Assembly: GCA_037013685.1 (NCBI GenBank)
Contig: CM072888.1
Location: 11,265,034-11,329,033 of the forward strand
Length of the DNA stretch: 64,000 nucleotides
Reading direction: 5' to 3'
Source of the DNA: Acridotheres tristis
Lineage: Eukaryota > Chordata > Aves > Passeriformes > Sturnidae
Part shown: positions 35,893-64,000 of the stretch, piece by piece
Numbering within the stretch: the first letter of the stretch is position 1
Layout of the letters: the number at the start of each line of letters is the position of its first letter
Made by a program: the position numbers and the translations under genes
The notes under the pieces: model-generated
The model's database searches: none
What the model was told of the DNA's origin: nothing
What the model saw: only the letters and a program-made list of their open reading frames with translations

Positions 35893-36950
35893 GTCAAGTG
35901 GCTTAATTGCTGTGCCAATAGGTGGAGGAAGTAAGTTTTCTAAAGGAATATTTCCTTGCCCTATCTCCCTCTGGTTGCAGTACTGTAAGGTGAGGAGTGA
36001 ACTTCATGAAAGAAAACAGAATCAGGGCAGAACATGGTTCCTGAGAGGGAGGCGGACCTGGAGTTTTGAAAGGAGAAGAATCTATATGTGTAATAAAGTG
36101 TTTGTGCATTATTTTTTATTAAAAAAATGTATTTTACATATTGGAAAAATAGATATTTTTCCTTTTGATTGAGCCTTTTTAGTCACAGCAGCAAAGAAAT
36201 AGAATCTAAAAGCATTTTATTCATTCTGGGGTTTTTTTCTATGAGAGTGCTGCTTGTTACAGAATCTCACTTCTTCGAGGATTTCTGTAATGAGTATCAG
36301 AAATTACTCCCTATGGGGTCATTTTTTTTTTTTACATGGGTAAATTTTATTGATCAAAGGGCTTGTTTTAAACTGGACACAAGCAGAATCTGATATGCTA
36401 TCTGCATGCCATGTTGCTGTTACTAAATATTCACTGGTTTGTGGTTGGGCACAAATTGCAAGACTTTTGGTCTTCATATGTCACTATTTTTGTAGTCTAC
36501 TTGTTGAAGATAGACACACAGCAGGCTTACAAATGTTCATTACAATTTGTTTAAGCACAGCTGATGAAGTCTGGGCTGTTTATTTTCTATGAAAGATGAA
36601 TTTTACCAGGATGGCTACACTGTAATTTGAACAATCTCAGCATCATCTTCACTGTACTCAAAATTTAAAGAGCACATGGAGGAAATTTATGAACCTACAT
36701 GTGGTAAACTCTAAAACATTTCCATTGCATGAAGGAATCTACTGACATTAATATAAGTATTTTTTGCATGTGTTGGGTTTTTTTAATGGGGCATTTTTTT
36801 TAACTCTGGAAATCAATGCGTTGTCAGTTATGACGAAGCTGATGACAGTGACCTTTGATGATGGGCAGAGGATTTTGGGGTTTTTTTGGGTTTTGGGTTT
36901 TTTTTTTTTTTTAACAGATGTAGCATGATTTTCATGGCTTGAGTGTTGAT

Positions 36951-36985
36951 TGTGTGTGTGTGCACACGTGTGTGTGTGTACACAC
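36951..36985. repeat. 35-nt alternating purine-pyrimidine tract (TG/CA)
   Basis: TG units run into GCACACGTG and back to TG, then TACACAC. Every step alternates pyrimidine and purine, and parts are self-complementary. Confidence 0.95.
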
Positions 36986-39649
36986 CACCTCTTGCCTGAA
37001 GCACTGTTAATCTGAGGTTGGAAGAAAAGTGACAGTGACAGAAGCGATGGCTTTGAAATAAGTCTAATTGTATTTCCTCTTGATGAGATAGGCCAGCTCA
37101 ACACCAGCCTTGTGAGGAACTAGAAAACCTGGCAGTACCTCACACGTGGGTAGTAACTTGGTTTGGCATTGCAAACTGAAAAAAAATTACAAGTTCCCCT
37201 AAGATCTGAACACAAACCAAGTTCTCACCTCTCTCTTACCTTCTTGAACCCAAATGACTGTCATATGTCTGATGGAGCAACCACAAACAACTCTATTTCA
37301 TTCCTTCTGTGTCCCAAATTTTGGAAAGATTTACAGTGTTGATATATGTGCAGCAATGCCTATTAGCATAATTGCTGCACAGTTAATAGTATCATTTAGA
37401 GTTGCTCTTACTTGTGGTGTTTCAATTTCTTGTTTAACAAGGAGCCATCTAAAGAATATTAATTAAAGTTATGATTGCACAGCTAAGCAACAAAATTGAA
37501 AGACGTGTCGCCCGAGAGATTTGACAAAAAATCTGTAATTAAACTGTTCTTTACTAACTTCATAAGCATGTTAATAATTAGTTGTCTCTTCTGTTGGGTA
37601 CTGGCTGAGGGGGATTTCTTACTTTGTTGTGTATTTGACCATAATGTAGGTGTTCAGCACATCAGTAACCTCTGTCATGAACTTATTTATGCCACTGGTT
37701 GCTTTCAATTTAAGGTCTTCATATTTGGACTCTGCATGGACTGTTGTGATTTTGGGTGTTCATGAACATTTTCATGTTAACTTGGAAAGTCCTCTTTCCT
37801 GCTTTGGTTGGGTTTTTTAGGGGGATGTGGTTTGTTCTGGTTTGGTTGTTGTTGGGTGGGGGGGTTTTCTTGTTTTGGTTTTCTGTGGGTTTTTTGCAAA
37901 GTCTTCTGCTGTGCTTTCAGGACTTCAGAAAATTCCAAAAGAAATTTAGAGCCTTTTGTCTTTTAACTTTCGGCAAGAGTTTGTTGGGTTTTTTTCAATT
38001 ATTTTGCCTGTTGAAGTAGAGGTGAATGCTCACCTTTTCTGATACCAAGCACACAAACACCTCAACACCCCCACCCCCTGGCATGGTGCTGTTTTATTTT
38101 ACTGGATGGCCAAGGATCAATGAGATTTGGACAGAGGGTGTGCTTTCCTTCCTTCCCCATCAAACCTGTCAGTTTTAGCCTGATTATAAGAGATAGTGTT
38201 GAAGGTGCTGAAACATTCTCCCTGCTTTTTCCAAATGCCTGACTTCTTCCCAAGGCCTTCTCCATTTTGCTTCACCAGTGATTCTCCATGTGTGGTTTTG
38301 TGTGTGTGCTTTGCAGGGGAGGCAAATGAATGAAAAATGGGAAAAACGGGAGTGTAGCTCCCTTCCCACCCTGACCTGCACTCCTGGAGAGCACTGCATT
38401 ATCTGGAGCAGCTCTGAGAGAGGGGGCAGGAGCTGAGGCACAGCAGGGGGACACAAGACTATGCTGGAGGAGTATAGGTGGCTAAAATAACACAGTTAAG
38501 TGTAATTTGCTGCTGCATACATTTTAAAAGTTCAAGCTGTGTCCCTGAATGGAGAGAAAAGCGTTTAGTAAAGCTCAGGGACTGAGTTTTCATCTGTGGT
38601 AAGAGATGACAATGAGAAGTGGAAAAATATGTCAGTAAATTTATGATTAGCTGAGAAATCCTATTGTAGGAAACTTGAGAATTTCTGGGAATTTATTATT
38701 CTGAATAGTTCTGGCAGAAACAAAGTGACACAATCTTTTGGAAATGTCAAAGCTAATAATTTTAACTTCAAAAAATATTAAAGGATGTCTGTAATAAAAG
38801 ACAATAGAATGAAGGTCGTCATAATCATCATGGTTTATTTTGCTGCTACATTCCAGGTTACAGTGGTTTCTCAGGATTTGGAAGATGCAGCCTCCAAAAC
38901 CTGTGGACTGCACTCAGTAGCTGCATCTACACTGACCGCACTTGTGAAAATTGCTGGAATACCTAGAGGTGTGACAAATCTGCAGGGGAAGATTTGTAAA
39001 GCAATTTGGATGATGTGGAGACCGTGGCTGTCTGTGCTGTGAACCAGTGAGGGTTCTGACTAGCTCAGGTCTGGCCCTCCGAACAGCCTCTGTTAGCACC
39101 TGGAGTGCAATAGCAGTGCTCTTAAGCAGATTTTTCCTGTTCAGTTTCATCCCATTCCGTGCACTGCGGAGTTCTGGGATGCACGTTATCAGTGAGGAGG
39201 TGCACTCCTTCCACGAACAAAGGCAGTGCAGGTGCAGATCTGCTCAATCACATCCTAAAGCAGAGCGCTGCAGCCCGCGATGCTCCAAGCTGGGAGCAGA
39301 CACTGTGTTGTACTCGGGTGTTACTGTACTGAAAAAAAACCTGTACTCTGCCTACAAACTGCTCCATCAACCCGAGCAAGTGAGAGCAGGGGACTTGAGA
39401 GGATGACAGTGAATGGTGGATGTTCAGGTCCCTGTACCCAGAAGTCGGGGAGAGATGAGGAACCCACGCAGCGGCCCGAAGCTGCCTCACAGCGACTCGC
39501 TGTGCAGCGCATGGCTGTCACCCGCTTGAACCACACTGCCCTGCTGCTCCCACCTGCAGGTGCCAGAGCGGTGAGGCGGCTGCTGGGCTCCAGCCGGAGC
39601 ATGGATCACATCCTGGGTGATTCCCGAGCCTTTCCTGGAGAGCTGTGAA

Positions 39650-40018
39650 GATGGAGAAGGGCCCTGAGGGGAAGCCGCGTGAGGAGAGACTGGGGGGAGA
39701 CTCCATTGCGGTTACAGCTTGAGGGGAAGAGGAGAGGCAGGCACTGAGCTCTTCTCTGTGGTGACAGTGACGGGACCCCGAGGGAATGGCCTGGAGTTGT
39801 GTTGGGAAAGTTTAGGTTGGATGTAAGGAAAAAATCATTCCATCACAGAGCGGCTGGGCACTGGAATACGCTCCCCAGGGAAGTGGTCACAGCACCGAGC
39901 TCAAGAAGTGCTTCGAAAATGCACAGGGTGTGATTCTTGGGGATGTCTTGTGCAGGGTCAGGAGCTGGACTCGATGATCCTTGTGGGTCCCAACCAGCTT
40001 GGAATACGCTGGGATCTT
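39650..40018 (+). mobile_element. CR1 LINE 3' end at the SMARCA5 promoter edge
   Basis: Recognisable CR1 landmarks occur in order: 'tgaggagagactggggggagactccattgc', 'gggaatggcctggagttgtg', 'aggttggatgtaagg', 'cccagggaagtggt', 'cttggggatgt' and 'ctggactcgatgatccttgtgggtccca'. It is truncated at the 5' end, in the same orientation as the gene, and stops about 60 bp before the CpG island. Confidence 0.9.
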
Positions 40019-40298
40019 ACGCAGAGTACGAAACCTGATGTCTGCCCAGCCTTGACCTGATCTCTCCTGCAGGGCCCTAAGTCACCCCGCAGTTACAGGC
40101 ACGACTTCCGCTCCCTGCCCGGGCTCAGGGCTCCCGCGGGATCCCGGCGGATCCATCCCGGGGGATCCCGGCGCTCTCCGTCCCGGGAGCCGCCGGCAGC
40201 GCGCGGCCCGGCCGGGCCCCGCAGCGCCCCCACCGGCGGCGGCGCCAGAGCGGCGCGCGCCCCGCTCCCCGCCGGCCCCGCCGCGCGAAGGGGGGAAG

Positions 40299-40308
40299 TC
40301 TCGCGAGC
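40299..40308. promoter_or_regulatory. CGCG element (TCTCGCGAGC), near BANP/Kaiso-type consensus
   Basis: It is nine of ten bases of the palindromic TCTCGCGAGA element common in CpG-island promoters. Two more GCTCGCG motifs follow at 40313-40319 and 40325-40331. The site is about 240 bp upstream of the ATG. Confidence 0.45.
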
Positions 40309-40545
40309 GCGGGCTCGCGGCGCGGCTCGCGCGCTGGTTGGCGGCTCCCGGCGGGACGGGCCGGGCCGGGCCTCGCTCCCTCCGCCGGCCGCGCTCCGGG
40401 AACCGGGAACCGCAGGCCGCCGCCGTCGCCTCTTCCTCCTCTTCCGCCGGCATCCCGGCTGCCGCCCGCCTCTGCCCGCAGCGCGCAGCCCCGCCGGACG
40501 CCAGCCCGAGCCTCGGCGGAGCGCCGTTTCCTCGCGGCGGGGATC

Positions 40546-62153
<21,608 letters not shown>

Positions 62154-62380
62154 ATGCAGAATTTTTTTAATCTCTAAATTTAAGAAGTAGTTCTTTAATT
62201 TACGGGTCTTCATAAGATGTACTGTATAATGCTTAACTGTTTTAAAGAACATTGGGTTCATCTGTTTATTGAACTAGAACATAGTACTTAATTGTAGTTT
62301 CACTTTTTTAAATGCAACAGCTGTGCTGAATTTTTTTTACCATTAACACTTGAAGTAATAAATTGTCTTCATTTATTAAT
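62154..62380 (+). other. SMARCA5: SMARCA5 3'UTR
   Basis: This is a short AT-rich trailer. AATAAA at 62357-62362 places cleavage near 62375-62385, giving about 225 nt. Longer forms cannot be excluded. Confidence 0.75.
62357..62362 (+). terminator. SMARCA5: SMARCA5 poly(A) signal AATAAA
   Basis: It is the first canonical hexamer after the stop, followed by TTGTCTTC and then a T-rich stretch (GTGACCTTTTTTT) at 62390-62403. Confidence 0.75.
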
Positions 62381-64000
62381 AAGGCTTATTGTGACCTTTT
62401 TTTAAAATTAATGTTTCCACTTCAATACATATTTATTTAGTTATCCCCCAGTTTGTTTTCTCTTAGGATGTTGTGAACATTATGATAAATAGAATTGTTT
62501 AGTGGTGTTTTCTTGGTACAAGCTACCACTCAAAACTCTGTTTCTGGAAATTTTGTGGCTCTGACTTTGCCTTTACTGAACTTACAGTATCAATACGTTC
62601 AGTTCTTTGAAATTGGTGGAAAGGCTGGTTATTTTCTTTTAGAATAATGATTGGAGCAAAACTGTTAACACTTGCTGCTTAAAATCTGAGCCAGAAGAAA
62701 GGTTGGTGAGTCCTGCTGAGGGTCTGCATCTCATTAGAATGGCCTAAGGATGGCAGAATTGGGTCTGTTGTCAAACAACCACAAAGTCACAATAGGAAAT
62801 GTGACAATTTGGGAAACAACCCCTTCTCTCACACACTCAGCTTTGGTAAATGCAGAGGTAGTTGTGACGAGTGAAAGGTGGTGCTGACTCCAGCTGTGCA
62901 CAGCTGGACTAAGCAACCCTCACTGCCCTGAGCCAGTCAAACAGGGACCCCTACATTGTCCCTTCCTGATGCTCTATCTGGCATCTGCACACTGAGATGC
63001 CATCATCTCATCATTTTGGAATTTACTAGGAAATACCATAATTTGGAATTTAGTAAGAAAACAAACCAAAACGGAGCAAATGCTCATAGGCTCTGCATAG
63101 TTTTGGCCTGGTAAGAACACAAAGCTGTAAGGCAGCAGTTTTGTGTAAACAGAAATGATGAAAAGCCAATTTTGCTGAGGAGTCCCAGATGCAGTGCAGT
63201 TCTGCTGGCACAGGACATGAGTTTCTGTTTGTCTGTGCCTGATTTGGAAACACCTGCTGAGAACAGACAGAGTTCAACAACATGATGGTGTGTAGCAGTG
63301 TTAACAGCCAGGCCACAGCATGTCACACGTCATTGAATTGTCCTGGCAGCCCTCAAAGAAACCAGTTTAACTGCTTAAACTTAGCATACCCTAAAGAAAA
63401 ATGCTTTAATGCTGAATCCTTCTTTTAAAAGCATCCATTTTCACCAAAAAAAAACCCAAAGAAACCATGAGCACTTGTTTTAAACTAATCTAAATAAAAA
63501 CTTTTAGAGCAAACAGAAGGGAAAGATTTATGAAGTAGTTAAGCAGCACTTCATTTGCAATGATTGTCGAGTGTCCACATTCAGTAAGTGAAAGGAACTA
63601 AACCTTCCTCTCCCAAATGGTGTCCTACAAGTTAGAGAAAATCCCTTTGCTTTCAATAAGTAAGTAAAACAAGCAAAATATTTTGCTTGTAGATTATTCA
63701 AGTGTTTTCCCAGTATCATCTGGAAAGAAAAAAAAAAAGCTGCCTTTTCATAAGTATTTGCCTGTATTTTGATGTTATTGTCAAGCAAATAAATATGGGG
63801 AAGCAGTGATTATTATTGTTCTGAAGTGCTCGAATCTGTTTAAGAATGTTTGAAAGCACTGAAAGCCTTGGCCTATTATTATGGGACTGTAAAGTCCCAG
63901 CGTGGCTTTACAACACAGTTTTAATTCTCGCTGACTACCTGCCGTGTTCTCCTTGCACACAACTGCAGCTGCAGCCTTACCTGTGAGAGAGAGTCTCCTG
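62381..64000. other. Intergenic sequence downstream of SMARCA5
   Basis: No gene could be supported. Open frames on the minus strand (62734-62916, 63050-63326, 63528-63788) lack recognisable domains. In mammals the next gene (FREM3) is on the opposite strand. A good minus-strand donor lies at about 63976 (see findings). Confidence 0.6.

Larger units (their letters stand above)
30711..39649. other. Distal GAB1 3'UTR and/or intergenic spacer
   Basis: I see no protein-coding exon in this AT-rich stretch. It contains a TG repeat (32205-32224), poly-A (about 34878-34894), a CR1 3' tail (35822-35892), a T/G-rich patch with an alternating purine-pyrimidine tract (36951-36985), and a GT-rich patch near 37800-37900. 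Short open frames show no known domain. Confidence 0.7.

Overview
This window is a piece of a vertebrate nuclear chromosome, almost certainly from a bird. The intron-rich genes are compact. The recognisable interspersed repeats are mostly 3' ends of CR1-type LINEs, the dominant avian retroelement, and nothing like a SINE was seen. One degraded stretch resembles a passerine endogenous-retrovirus LTR, which weakly suggests a songbird. There is no operon, plasmid, phage or CRISPR signal.

Two protein-coding genes lie head to tail on the + strand, in the same order as in other amniotes. (1) The 3' part of GAB1 occupies positions 1-28977 plus a long 3'UTR. Nine coding exons are resolved (1278-28977), encoding about 598 codons of the docking-protein tail. 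The N-terminal PH-domain exons lie upstream of the window. (2) The complete SMARCA5 gene (SNF2H, the ISWI ATPase) occupies 40546-62153. All 24 coding exons join in frame into a 1039-residue protein, with a CpG-island promoter at about 40080-41060 and a poly(A) signal at 62357.

Region by region: 1-28977, GAB1 exons and introns; 28978 to somewhere between 30.7 and 36 kb, GAB1 3'UTR with several candidate poly(A) signals; the rest up to about 39.65 kb, intergenic AT-rich sequence with simple repeats and CR1 fragments; 39650-40018, a CR1 3' end touching the SMARCA5 promoter; 40080-41060, the CpG island; 40546-62380, SMARCA5; 62380-64000, intergenic sequence with nothing convincingly coding.

The two genes act in different processes. 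GAB1 is a cytoplasmic or membrane scaffold that recruits PI3K, SHP2, CRK and GRB2 downstream of receptor tyrosine kinases. SMARCA5 is the nuclear motor of the ACF, CHRAC, WICH, RSF and NoRC remodellers. Their adjacency is conserved synteny and does not imply a shared pathway.

I found no convincing undescribed biological system. The points most worth checking are a GC-AG intron in SMARCA5, a four-copy minisatellite that forms the 3' splice-site region of SMARCA5 exon 16, a 30-codon phase-1 cassette exon in GAB1, a strong G-quadruplex motif and CGCG elements at the SMARCA5 promoter, and a CR1 insertion at the promoter edge. All exon boundaries were read by eye from splice sites and reading frame; no alignment was run.
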